Notes under the pieces: generated by a model | What the model saw: only the letters and a program-made list of their open reading frames with translations | The model's database searches: none | Told to the model about the DNA's origin: nothing | Assembly (NCBI GenBank): GCA_903921665.1 | Contig: CAIXQT010000118.1 | Coordinates: 1-6,846, forward strand | Source of the DNA: an uncultured Opitutia bacterium | Lineage (GTDB): Bacteria > Verrucomicrobiota > Verrucomicrobiia > Opitutales > UBA953 | Reading direction: 5' to 3' | DNA length: 6,846 nucleotides | Position numbers and translations under genes: made by a program | Shown: positions 1-6,846 of the stretch, piece after piece | How the letters are laid out: every line of letters begins with the position of its first letter | Numbering within the stretch: position 1 is the stretch's first letter

Positions 1-1238
1 CGCGCGCGTTCCTCGGCGGAGGCCTGCGCATACCAGCCGATGACGGTATCGTTGTCGTGCGTACCGGAGTAGACGACGCGATCCGACGTGATGTTTTCCG
101 GGAAGTGCGGGTTGCCTTCGGGTGGTCCGCCGAAGCCGAACTGGAGTACCGACATTCCGGGCAGGCCGGAGGCTTTGCGAAGCACGTCGACGCCGGGGGA
201 GAGCAAGCCGAGGTCTTCGGCGACGAGCGGCAGGCCGTCCAAGGCCCCGGTGAAAGCGAGGCCGGGTCCGTCGAACCACTGGCCTTCGCGGGCGTTCGGC
301 GCGCCGGCGGGGACGCTCCAGAAATCATGGATGCCCCGGAAGTGGTCGATGCGGATCGCGTCGAAGAGCTCGAGGTCGTGATGGACGCGGGCTTTCCACC
401 ACGCGAAGCCGTCGGCGGCGTGTCGTTCCCAGGCGTAAAGCGGATTGCCCCAGAGTTGTCCGTCGGCGGCGAAGTAATCCGGCGGCACGCCGGCGACGGC
501 CACCGGTCGGCCGGCGGCGTCCAGTTGGAAGAGTTCCGGGCGCGTCTTGGCGTCGCAGCCGTCAGCTGAGACGTAGATGGGTTCGTCGCCGAAGAAGCGG
601 ACACCCTTGCCGTGCGCGTACTCGCGAAGGGCGCGCCATTGTTCGGCGAAGAGGAACTGCAGCACCTCGGCCTCGGCCACGAGGCCGGCGGGAGCTTCGT
701 CGATCGTCCACTTGTCCGGCGCGGTGAAACCGTTGGCTTCGCGGAGCGCGGCGAAGCGGCACCAGGCGTCCAGCCAGCCGGCCTGTTTCTCTTTGAAGCG
801 TTTGAAGGAGGCGTTCTGCTTCAGGATGACGGCGCCGCGGCGCGCGGCCGTCTGCAACGCGGGCCGAAGATCGTTCCAGAGCCGCCCATAATCGGTGCGC
901 CCGTCGCTGCCGCGACGGAGCGAAGCAATCTCGTCGGAGGTCAGTAGCTTGCGCGCTCCAAGGTCCGCGAGGTCGAGGAGGTAGGGGTTGCCGGCGAAGA
1001 CCGAGAGGGCTTGGTAGGGCGAGTCGCCGTAGCCGGTCGGACCGAGCGGACAGACCTGCCACCAAGAGAAGCCGGCGGAGGCGATGATGTCCACGAAGCG
1101 GCGGGCCTCGGCGCCGAGCGACCCCACCGGACCATCGCCGGGCAGGGCGGTGGGGTGGAGCAGGACGCCGGCGCTCCGACGTGGAAACGCGCGACAGGAA
1201 AAGGGCTTGGCCGAACGGGCGCCTTCTTCGGCGCTCAT
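1..1238 (-). CDS. malQ: 4-alpha-glucanotransferase (amylomaltase, GH77), C-terminus cut by window edge
   Basis: This enzyme moves alpha-1,4-glucan segments between maltodextrins in the cytoplasm and releases glucose, serving maltose, maltodextrin or glycogen use. The minus-strand frame is open from the ATG at 1238-1236 to the left edge, giving 412 codons of a family usually about 500 residues long, so only the C-terminal part is missing. The GH77 signatures appear in order: RSAGVLLHPTALPG near the start, SWWQVCPLGPTGYGDSPYQ, GDEPIYVSADGCDAK, RIDHFRGI with the presumed nucleophile Asp298, PLVAEDLG with the acid/base Glu341, GLPGMSVLQFGF, and YSGTHDNDTVIGWY with Asp395. These positions lie close to the catalytic triad known from Thermus amylomaltase. 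The start follows the stop of the SurA-like gene by one base (TGAGATG), with no clear Shine-Dalgarno, so reinitiation is likely. About 20 residues precede the first conserved motif. Identity is certain; the sole gap is the unseen C-terminus. Confidence 0.97.
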   Translation of the reverse strand, partial: MSAEEGARSAKPFSCRAFPRRSAGVLLHPTALPGDGPVGSLGAEARRFVDIIASAGFSWWQVCPLGPTGYGDSPYQALSVFAGNPYLLDLADLGARKLLTSDEIASLRRGSDGRTDYGRLWNDLRPALQTAARRGAVILKQNASFKRFKEKQAGWLDAWCRFAALREANGFTAPDKWTIDEAPAGLVAEAEVLQFLFAEQWRALREYAHGKGVRFFGDEPIYVSADGCDAKTRPELFQLDAAGRPVAVAGVPPDYFAADGQLWGNPLYAWERHAADGFAWWKARVHHDLELFDAIRIDHFRGIHDFWSVPAGAPNAREGQWFDGPGLAFTGALDGLPLVAEDLGLLSPGVDVLRKASGLPGMSVLQFGFGGPPEGNPHFPENITSDRVVYSGTHDNDTVIGWYAQASAEERA

Positions 1239-1242
1239 CTCA
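1236..1242 (-). promoter_or_regulatory. Stop-start junction TGAGATG (surA-like to malQ)
   Basis: Read on the minus strand, the TGA stop of the SurA-like gene (1242-1240) is followed by one base and then the malQ ATG (1238-1236). No AGGAGG-like sequence lies in the 20 nt before the ATG. This spacing is typical of termination-reinitiation, so malQ translation probably depends on ribosomes that finish the upstream gene. The coupling is inferred from spacing only. Confidence 0.55.
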
Positions 1243-2319
1243 GCGGATTTGGACGTGGTGTTTCGCGCGCAGGTCATCGAGCCAGGTCTTGATGGCAATT
1301 TTCATGCCAACCTGCCGGACCTTGACCTCGATTTCAGCCATCACTTCCGGGTCGTTGACGGAGGCGTGGCCCTTGGGGCGGTTGGCCTCCGGGCTGACGA
1401 TCACGTAGATGGGGGCGGCCCCGACGTCGAACTTCAGGGGTTCGGAGATTTCACCGACCTTCAGGGTCTTAAGCTTGGCGGTCACGGCCTCGTTGAGGTC
1501 ATCGACGTTACGCCAGCCGGCGTCGCCTCCCTTGCTCGCGAAGTCGTCGGTGCTGACGCGGGCGGCGACGTCCGCGAAGCCGGGGGTGCCGGTGATGGGT
1601 TTGCCGGCCACTTTGAAGCGCTGCAGCGTGGCGGTGATCTTCTCCGGGTGTCGGAGCGCATCGGACCAGGCGGCGGCGCGGGCGGCGGTCTCTTCGGGCT
1701 TTTCGGCGGCGCCCTGCGTGATGGTGATCTGGCGGAGTTTGACCTGTTCCTTGCGCACGAAGTCTACCTTGTTCTTCTCGTAGTACTCGAGGATCTTGCC
1801 AGGATTCACGTCCCAGGCGGAGCGGCGGACCTGGCTGACCATGTAATCGAAGATGATGCGGTCTTCGATGTACTTACGATAAGCCAAGGGGGTGGTGCCG
1901 GCGGCCCGCAGCGAGGCGACGAAACGGTTGCGATCGCCGCTGAAGTCCCGGCGGATGGTCTCTTCGATGTCGGCGTCGATATAGGAGGCGGGCAGCCGCG
2001 CGGTGCTGGCGCGAAACTCGGCGATGACGAGCTGACGCTCGGCGATGGAATTGAGCGACTCGTCGGCGGCGTTCGCGAGGGCTTTTTCGAATTCGGCATC
2101 GGTCTTGGCGGCGGCGCGGAGCTGGCCGGCGATCGGCTCGACCTGGCGGCGAATATCGGAGACGGTGATACCGGTGCCGTCCGCATCGGCGGCGATGCGG
2201 TCGCTGTGCATCTCGGACCAGCGCTTGGCCGCCGCTTCTTCCAGCGTGGGCTTCTTGAGCTGGGCGTGCGCGGAGGCGACACACAAGGTGAGCAGGCAGG
2301 AAAGCAGGAAGGATTTCAT
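1240..2319 (-). CDS. SurA-like periplasmic chaperone with degenerate parvulin (PPIase) domain
   Basis: The 359-residue protein resembles SurA/PrsA-type folding factors, which escort outer-membrane and secreted proteins in the periplasm. Residues 1-20 form a signal peptide: Lys2, a hydrophobic core, then AHA before Gln20 as the likely signal peptidase I site. Residues 40-190 look like a SurA N-terminal chaperone region (TGITVSDIRRQVEPI, a helical LNSIAERQLVIAEF stretch, then EYYEKNKVDF). Residues 193-313 match a parvulin domain, with FADVAARVS, GGDAGW (264-269) and LKVGEISEPL. Both histidines expected in active parvulins seem absent: the first strand reads VKLRQITI and the last PIYVIV. It may therefore be a chaperone without isomerase activity. 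I chose the ATG at 2319 because it opens the signal peptide; the frame stays open farther upstream, to an ATG at 2499, but only inside mfd in another frame. The start overlaps the mfd stop by 4 nt, and malQ follows after 1 nt. I do not name it surA because orthology is unproven. Confidence 0.87.
   Translation of the reverse strand: MKSFLLSCLLTLCVASAHAQLKKPTLEEAAAKRWSEMHSDRIAADADGTGITVSDIRRQVEPIAGQLRAAAKTDAEFEKALANAADESLNSIAERQLVIAEFRASTARLPASYIDADIEETIRRDFSGDRNRFVASLRAAGTTPLAYRKYIEDRIIFDYMVSQVRRSAWDVNPGKILEYYEKNKVDFVRKEQVKLRQITITQGAAEKPEETAARAAAWSDALRHPEKITATLQRFKVAGKPITGTPGFADVAARVSTDDFASKGGDAGWRNVDDLNEAVTAKLKTLKVGEISEPLKFDVGAAPIYVIVSPEANRPKGHASVNDPEVMAEIEVKVRQVGMKIAIKTWLDDLRAKHHVQIR
2316..2319 (-). 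promoter_or_regulatory. ATGA overlap joining mfd stop and surA-like start
   Basis: The ATG of the SurA-like gene (2319-2317) shares bases with the TGA stop of mfd (2318-2316). The 20 nt before the ATG are pyrimidine- and C-rich with no Shine-Dalgarno match. This is the classic overlap associated with translational coupling, and it supports co-transcription of the two genes. The functional reading is inferred. Confidence 0.6.
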
Positions 2320-5300
2320 CGGTCGGAGGGCGCGGGCAACCTGGAGAGGAACCCGCGGATTTCCTTCAGTTTCCGCAGGGGGTCTCGCACGGTCAAGCGG
2401 GGAAACCGGTTGCCGACGAGAATAGGCTCCGGTGCGCGGCCGCCCGCGGCCGATAGGCAGCGGATGACGGCGCCGTCGGTCGTCACCGAAACGACGCATT
2501 TCTCCTCCGCAAGGCAGCGGATCTCCGCCAGGCTGAGCAGGGCATCGGCTTCGGGCGGCAACTTGCCGTAGCGGTCTTTGAGCGAGGTACGGAGTTCGGA
2601 CACTTCGGCGGCATCCAAGGCCAAGGCGATCCGTCGGAAGGCTTCGATGCGCAGCCGGGTCTCGGGAATCCAGTCCGAAGGCAGCGTGGCGGTCAGGAGC
2701 GGGACATCGCCGTCGCTGCTGTTCGCCTGCTCGGTGCCGAGGGCGGCCTGCGTATGATCGATGAAGTCCAGCTGTACTTCGCAGCGGTCGATGACCGCCC
2801 CCTTGTCCCCGCGTAGCTTGGCGACGCTGCGCCGAAGGAGCTGGCAGTAGAGGTCGAAGCCGACGGTGGCCACGTGGCCGCTCTGCGCCGCGCCGAGGAT
2901 GTTGCCGGCGCCGCGCAGCTCGAGGTCGCGCATGGCGATGCGGAAGCCGGCGCCGAGCTGGTTGTATTGCCGGATGGCGGACAGTCGGCGATGGGCCGTG
3001 CCGACCAGCGCGGCATGGCGGTGGAGGAAGAGGTAGGCGTAGGCCTGGCGGTTGAAGCGGCCGACGCGTCCGCGCAGCTGGTAGAGCTGAGCGAGACCGA
3101 ACCGGTCCGCCCCTTCGATGATCAGGGTGTTGCAGTTCGGGATGTCCAGGCCGGTCTCGATGATGGTCGTACAGACGAGCATATCGTATTCACCAGCGAC
3201 AAACGCCGACATGACTTCCTCGAGCTGCCCGGCGGGCATCTGGCCATGGCCGACGATGATACGTGCCTTGGGGAGCAACGCGGCGAGGCGTTCGGCGACG
3301 GCCTGGATGGTCTCGACGCGGTTATGCAGGTAGAAGACTTGGCCGCCGCGGGCCAGCTCTGCCTTTACGGCGTCGCGCACAAGCTTCTCGTCATAGCTGC
3401 GCACGATGGTGCGGATGGGTAGGCGTTCGCGCGGCGGGGTCTCGATGACGCTGAGGTCACGGGCACCCACAAGCGCGAGGTACAGCGTGCGCGGTATGGG
3501 CGTGGCGCTCATGGCGAGCACGTCCACCTCCGTGCGCAGTTGTTTGAGGCGTTCCTTGTGGCGCACGCCAAAGCGATGCTCCTCATCGATGATGACGAGG
3601 CCGAGCTTGCCGAAGCTCGTTCCATCGGAGAGCAATGCGTGCGTGCCGACGACGATGTCGACGGTGCCGGCCGCGGCGCGTGCCCGGACGTCGGCCTTCT
3701 GTTTGGCGGTACGATACCCGCTCAGGAGCTCGACGGAGACCGGCCAACGGGAGAGCCGGTCCTTGAAGCTTTCGAAGTGCTGTTGCGCGAGGACGGTCGT
3801 GGGCGCGAGGATCGCGACCTGGCGTCCGCCGAGCACGCACTTGAAGGCGGCACGCAGGGCGACCTCGGTCTTGCCGAAGCCGACGTCGCCGCTGATGAGC
3901 CGGTCCATCGGCGCCGGACGTTCCATGTCGGCCTTCACGTCGATGATCGCGCGTGTCTGGTCTGGGGTCTCGCGGTGCGGGAAAGAGCGTTCGAATTCGC
4001 CCATCCAGGCGTTGTCCGCATCTTTCGGGTGCGTGATGCCAGGCTTGGTCGAGCGCGCGGCCTGCATCGCCAGCAGCTGCGCCGCGAGGTCGGCGGTCGC
4101 CTTCTCGGCGGCCTTGCGCGATTTCTCCCAGCCGCCCCCGCCGAGCTTCGAGAGCTTCGGGTGGGCGCGGCCGATGCCGATGTAGCGCGTGAGGAGATGC
4201 GACTCTCGCACGGGCAGGTGGAGCATCGACTTTTCGGCGAACTCCAGGCCGATGAAGTCTTCGGTCCGGCCGTTGTGCTCATGGGCCTTGATGCCGCGGA
4301 AAAGACAGACGCCCTGCGTCGCGTGCACGAGCGCGTCGCCGTCGGCGAGTTCGCCGAAATCGAGCGCGCGGCCGACGGCGGCGCGGATCGCGGTGCGGCG
4401 GCGGGGCAGCACGGCGAGCGGGCGCTTCCGTCGGCCGAAGAGCTCGCGTTCGGTGAGCAGCAGGAGGCCGTCCTTGAGGAGTCCGGGCAGCTTGCCGGGA
4501 GCGATGACCACGCCGCCGCCGAAACGTCCGTGGAGCACGCGGGGCGCGAAGCCCCGGATCTTGGCGGCGGCGACGTCGGCGTTCAGCCGGTCGACGGAGC
4601 CGTCGGTGTCGCCGGCGAGCAGGCAGGGTCGGCCGTCCTTCGCCAGCGAGGCGGCGGCCTTCAGCAGCGCCGGGCGCGTCTCGGCGCTATCGGTGGCGGA
4701 GCCGATGAGCAGCGATTCGGCCGGCGTGGATTCGAGGGCGAGCGCGACGTAGCCGAGCGGAGCGTCGTCGGTCTCTTCGAGGATGAGCTCGTCGACCTTG
4801 GCCGAAGCCAGTTCGGCGCAGAGGACGTCCTCATGGCAGCGGTCGACCGAGACGATGAGTGCGTCAGGAGGAAGGTGGCGGAAGAACGGGGCCTCTGGGG
4901 CCGAGCCGGAATCGTCGCGCGGGGCGCAGATGACGAGGCCGTCGACTTCGCCTTCGCTGCGTTGCGTCGCCGGGTCGAACGGCCGGAGCGATTCGACGGT
5001 GTCGCCGAAGAGGTCGATGCGCACGGGCATCTGCGCGTTGAGCGGATAGACGTCGAGGATGCCGCCGCGCAGGGCGTATTCTCCGGGCTGTTCGCAGAGG
5101 GCCTCGTGGGCGTAGCCGAAATCTTCGGCGAGGCGCTTCGCAAAATCGCGTAAGGCCAGCTTCTCGCCCTTGCGGATGACGATCTCGGCTTTGGCGGTGG
5201 CTTCGGGGGCGGGCGAGCGACGGGTGAGCGAGCCGGGCGTGCAGGCGATGAGCAGTGGCCGCTTCGCGTCGTGGTGGCCGTGACGCAGGAGCGAGAGAAC

Positions 5301-5549
5301 ACCGAGTAGGTCGCAGTCGGCTTCGAAGGCCGGGACGGCCGCATCGGCTTCGGTCAGGGTGCGGGCGACCGGCTGTGCGTCATTGAGCAGGGTCAGCAGC
5401 TGGGCGGTCTCTTCCGCGAAGGTCTCCGCCGCGCCGAGGTTCGAGGCTAGAAAGACGATCACGCCGCGCTCGGCGCCTTCCGAGCAGGCGCAGGCCGCCC
5501 AGGCGTGCGAAGGCACGCCGGTCAGGGCACGGCGTGGCTGAGCGGACAT
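2316..5549 (-). CDS. mfd: Transcription-repair coupling factor Mfd (SF2 DNA translocase)
   Basis: Mfd binds RNA polymerase stalled at DNA lesions, pushes it off by ATP-driven translocation on DNA, and recruits UvrA for nucleotide excision repair. The 1077-residue protein is slightly shorter than E. coli Mfd (1148) but has all modules. An N-terminal UvrB-like part includes YALRGGILDVYP (RGGILD from Arg161) and FDPATQRS. TERELFG (366-372) precedes the RNA polymerase-interacting, CarD-like domain (about 400-465, starting ADGDALVHATQGV). The translocase has Walker A GDVGFGKT (554-561, Lys560), Walker B DEEH (655-658), SATPIPRTL, and motif VI QLRGRVGR (824-831). The translocation motif region follows with RDLELRGAGN (Arg879 in RGAGN) and QSGHVATVGFDLY. 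Residues about 960-1050 form the C-terminal regulatory domain D7, including DRYGKLP. The ATG at 5549 is the first usable start after an in-frame TGA at 5582-5580; no Shine-Dalgarno is visible, and a hairpin sits immediately upstream. The frame shows no break or missing core motif. Confidence 0.99.
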   Translation of the reverse strand: MSAQPRRALTGVPSHAWAACACSEGAERGVIVFLASNLGAAETFAEETAQLLTLLNDAQPVARTLTEADAAVPAFEADCDLLGVLSLLRHGHHDAKRPLLIACTPGSLTRRSPAPEATAKAEIVIRKGEKLALRDFAKRLAEDFGYAHEALCEQPGEYALRGGILDVYPLNAQMPVRIDLFGDTVESLRPFDPATQRSEGEVDGLVICAPRDDSGSAPEAPFFRHLPPDALIVSVDRCHEDVLCAELASAKVDELILEETDDAPLGYVALALESTPAESLLIGSATDSAETRPALLKAAASLAKDGRPCLLAGDTDGSVDRLNADVAAAKIRGFAPRVLHGRFGGGVVIAPGKLPGLLKDGLLLLTERELFGRRKRPLAVLPRRRTAIRAAVGRALDFGELADGDALVHATQGVCLFRGIKAHEHNGRTEDFIGLEFAEKSMLHLPVRESHLLTRYIGIGRAHPKLSKLGGGGWEKSRKAAEKATADLAAQLLAMQAARSTKPGITHPKDADNAWMGEFERSFPHRETPDQTRAIIDVKADMERPAPMDRLISGDVGFGKTEVALRAAFKCVLGGRQVAILAPTTVLAQQHFESFKDRLSRWPVSVELLSGYRTAKQKADVRARAAAGTVDIVVGTHALLSDGTSFGKLGLVIIDEEHRFGVRHKERLKQLRTEVDVLAMSATPIPRTLYLALVGARDLSVIETPPRERLPIRTIVRSYDEKLVRDAVKAELARGGQVFYLHNRVETIQAVAERLAALLPKARIIVGHGQMPAGQLEEVMSAFVAGEYDMLVCTTIIETGLDIPNCNTLIIEGADRFGLAQLYQLRGRVGRFNRQAYAYLFLHRHAALVGTAHRRLSAIRQYNQLGAGFRIAMRDLELRGAGNILGAAQSGHVATVGFDLYCQLLRRSVAKLRGDKGAVIDRCEVQLDFIDHTQAALGTEQANSSDGDVPLLTATLPSDWIPETRLRIEAFRRIALALDAAEVSELRTSLKDRYGKLPPEADALLSLAEIRCLAEEKCVVSVTTDGAVIRCLSAAGGRAPEPILVGNRFPRLTVRDPLRKLKEIRGFLSRLPAPSDR

Positions 5550-5581
5550 GACGCTATCGAGGCGGTAAGCTCCGATGCGTC
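5550..5581 (-). promoter_or_regulatory. Imperfect hairpin abutting the mfd start codon
   Basis: In the 44-nt gap between the small gene and mfd, 32 nt form an inverted repeat. On the minus strand the left arm is GACGCATCGGAGC, the loop TTACC and the right arm GCCTCGATAGCGTC. GACGC pairs with GCGTC, ATCG/CGAT extends the stem past a one-base bulge, and GC/GC closes the loop next to a G-T and a mismatched pair. The arm ends directly at the mfd ATG, and the only GGAG in the gap lies inside the stem. No T-tract follows, so it does not look like an intrinsic terminator. It could be a translational control element, an RNA processing site or a protein-binding site. The symmetry is visible; the function is unknown. 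Confidence 0.5.
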
Positions 5582-5593
5582 AAACCCAACCCC

Positions 5594-5887
5594 TTACTTC
5601 AGCACTTCGCCGGCGATTTCGTCCCAGAGTTCGTCGATCTGGGAAGCCTTCTTCACGGGGCGTCCGGCTTCGACGAACCAGTAGCGGGCGTTGCCGAGGT
5701 CACCTTCGATCAGGTGAAGCAGGGCGTGCAGCCACGAGCCGCTGGGCGTCTCGATGTCCTGGGCGATGCCATGTGCGGCTTCCCAGTCGCCCTTTTTCGT
5801 GAACCAGAGCGCCTTGGCTTCCGGGGAAAGTCCGGCCGGCGGCTTGGGATCGGTCGCCGCGGACGATTTCAGCTGCGCAGGCGTCAT
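5594..5887 (-). CDS. Small conserved protein of unknown function (97 aa)
   Basis: I recognise this as resembling a small, widespread but uncharacterised bacterial protein type, not one with a known role. The recognisable pattern lies at residues 28-77: a Trp followed by KKGDWEAAH (31-39), then a Gln, then SWLHALLHLIEGDLGNARYW (51-70) and a following AGRP. The order GDW-AAH, HA-LH, EGDL-NA-YW with conserved Trp and His is typical of that group and suggests two helical hairpins, reminiscent of a TPR or Sel1 unit. The first 20 residues are low-complexity, rich in Ala and Pro, and probably disordered. There is no signal peptide or membrane segment, so a cytoplasmic location is expected. The ATG at 5887 lies 3 nt after the stop of the Sel1-repeat gene, which favours coupled translation; the TAA stop is 44 nt before mfd. 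Reality of the gene is supported by family-like motifs and operon spacing; function is not known. Confidence 0.82.
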   Translation of the reverse strand: MTPAQLKSSAATDPKPPAGLSPEAKALWFTKKGDWEAAHGIAQDIETPSGSWLHALLHLIEGDLGNARYWFVEAGRPVKKASQIDELWDEIAGEVLK

Positions 5888-5890
5888 CGC

Positions 5891-6838
5891 TCAGCGTCCG
5901 GGGTTCAGGCGGGAAAGGGCGTCGGAGGTTTCGGACGGGAGCTCCTTGATCAGCTTGATCGCCAGTTCTTGGCCGGCCTGCACGTCCGCGAGTTTCATCG
6001 TCTTCTCAAGCTCACCGAGCTTGGCGATGTCGTCGGGTTTGTCCTCGATTTCGATCAACACGAGGCGCCAGGCGTAGGCCTGCTGGGGGTCCTTGGGCGT
6101 CTTTTCGCCGGACTCGTAACGGTCGGCGAGGATGCGGATGGACTTGCCGTCGCGACGCATGGCGGCGCGGGTGTAGTATTCGACGGCGAGTCGGTAGTTC
6201 TGCGGCAGGCCCGGCTGGCCGATCTCATAGGCCTTGGCCATCTCGCGGAGCGAGTGGCGGTCGCCGGCATTGGCCCCGCGGAGATACTGGGTATAGGCCT
6301 CGCCGAGCAGCGCATCGCGCTCGGCTTGCTGCTTGGCGAAGTCAGGAGCGTCCTTGGCCGGCTTGAGCGAGTCGGCCTTGGCCTTGATCAGATCGCCGAG
6401 CACGCGGTAGCCCATCGGCTGACCTTTGTCGGCGGCCTTGGCCGCCCAGCTGGCAGCCTTATTTTCGTCCTTCGCGACGCCGAGCCCGCGGGCGAAGTAG
6501 AGGGCGATGACGCCCATGGCGCGGGTGTGCCGGTTCTCCGCGGCCTTGTTCATCCAGGTGAACGCCACCTTTGGGTCGTCCTTGATCTGAAGCTCCGCCG
6601 GAGCGTAGGGGGTATGACGTAGCGCGTAAATATACTGGGCCTGAGCGTTGCCGGCTTCGGCCAAGGCGAGAAGTTCCGCAGGCTTGGCGTCAGCTTCGAG
6701 GCCCGCGATGCGGTCGTGCAGTTCGCTGGGCAGCTGGGCGATCGGGACCTCCCATTGGTTGGAGAGGTCGACGATGAGGATCGTGCCGACGGCGGCGGCG
6801 ATGAAGTAGGGGCGGAGTCCGAGGAGCTTACTACGCAT
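5891..6838 (-). CDS. Membrane-anchored Sel1-like repeat protein
   Basis: The 315-residue protein starts with a basic stretch (Arg2, Lys4, Arg9) and a short hydrophobic segment at about 11-23 (YFIAAAVGTILIV). With no clear signal peptidase site, this suggests an N-terminal signal anchor and an exported remainder. Residues about 65-265 hold some five Sel1-like (TPR-related) repeats, recognisable by AxxYxxG-type and AxxWxxKAA helices: 65-100 (AFTWMNKAAEN), 103-138 (LYFARGLGVAKDENKAASWAAKAADKG), 139-190, 193-228 (LAVEYYTRAA) and 231-265. The third carries a charged insertion of roughly 20 residues at 152-175 (KADSLKPAKDAPDFAK). Sel1 repeats usually mediate protein-protein contacts, often in envelope or signalling assemblies, but the partner here cannot be read from sequence. 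The ATG at 6838 gives a sensible positive-inside anchor; only 8 upstream bases are visible, so a farther start cannot be excluded. It ends 3 nt before the small 97-residue gene. Confidence 0.9.
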   Translation of the reverse strand: MRSKLLGLRPYFIAAAVGTILIVDLSNQWEVPIAQLPSELHDRIAGLEADAKPAELLALAEAGNAQAQYIYALRHTPYAPAELQIKDDPKVAFTWMNKAAENRHTRAMGVIALYFARGLGVAKDENKAASWAAKAADKGQPMGYRVLGDLIKAKADSLKPAKDAPDFAKQQAERDALLGEAYTQYLRGANAGDRHSLREMAKAYEIGQPGLPQNYRLAVEYYTRAAMRRDGKSIRILADRYESGEKTPKDPQQAYAWRLVLIEIEDKPDDIAKLGELEKTMKLADVQAGQELAIKLIKELPSETSDALSRLNPGR

Positions 6839-6846
6839 GGGATGGC

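Noticed and set aside
57..1292. Several short plus- and minus-strand open frames over the malQ region
   Set aside because: The malQ frame is continuous and carries all GH77 motifs through this stretch; the others have no family features.
2320..2499. Upstream extension of the surA-like frame to an ATG at 2499
   Set aside because: The extra 60 residues are Arg/Pro-rich, overlap the end of mfd and would bury the signal peptide that begins at 2319.
1084..2571. Long plus-strand open frame (495 codons) opposite the surA-like gene
   Set aside because: It spans parts of three convincing minus-strand genes and is low-complexity Gly/Asp/Val-rich. It is a GC-driven shadow, not an overlapping gene.
3540..5153. 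Long plus-strand open frame (537 codons) opposite mfd
   Set aside because: It lies entirely antisense to a clear Mfd coding frame, has Gly/Ala/Glu/Arg/Val-rich composition and no recognisable domain. High GC produces such shadow frames.
5555..5583. Possible promoter for mfd: TTGACG (5583-5578) with 17-nt spacing to TCGATA (5560-5555) on the minus strand
   Set aside because: The -10 match is poor and transcription would start at about the ATG, requiring a leaderless message. The TTGACG also overlaps the hairpin arm, so the match may be chance.
5550..5593. Intrinsic terminator between the small gene and mfd
   Set aside because: A stem is present but no T-run follows it on the minus strand; the next bases are the mfd start codon.

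Overview
The window is a compact, GC-rich bacterial chromosomal segment in which all five protein genes lie on the minus strand and are read right to left. They are a Sel1-repeat membrane protein (5891-6838), a small conserved protein of unknown function (5594-5887), the transcription-repair coupling factor Mfd (2316-5549), a secreted SurA/parvulin-type chaperone (1240-2319) and a 4-alpha-glucanotransferase, MalQ (1-1238), which runs off the left edge. The spacings are 3 nt, 44 nt, a 4-nt overlap and 1 nt, so this looks like one operon or two closely abutting ones. No stretch over 300 bases lacks a gene. I saw no tRNA, rRNA, insertion sequence, CRISPR array or long repeat.

The organism is a Gram-negative-type bacterium, judging from the exported SurA-like protein with a signal peptide. 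High GC, the absence of clear Shine-Dalgarno sequences before any of the five starts, and the mix of genes make a Verrucomicrobiota (Opitutales-like) source my best guess. That is an inference from general impression, not a placement.

The genes do not form one obvious pathway. Mfd acts in the cytoplasm on stalled RNA polymerase and recruits nucleotide excision repair. The SurA-like protein should act in the periplasm on outer-membrane or secreted proteins. MalQ works on cytoplasmic maltodextrin or glycogen. The Sel1 protein is predicted to be membrane-anchored with an exported repeat domain. The junctions mfd/surA-like and surA-like/malQ are of the stop-start type that suggests translational coupling.

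The only real intergenic space, the 44 nt before mfd, holds an imperfect hairpin that fills 32 nt and ends directly at the mfd start codon. This and the apparent loss of both parvulin active-site histidines in the SurA-like protein are the two observations most worth checking. Otherwise this is ordinary core-genome sequence, and I see no evidence of a new defence or mobile system.
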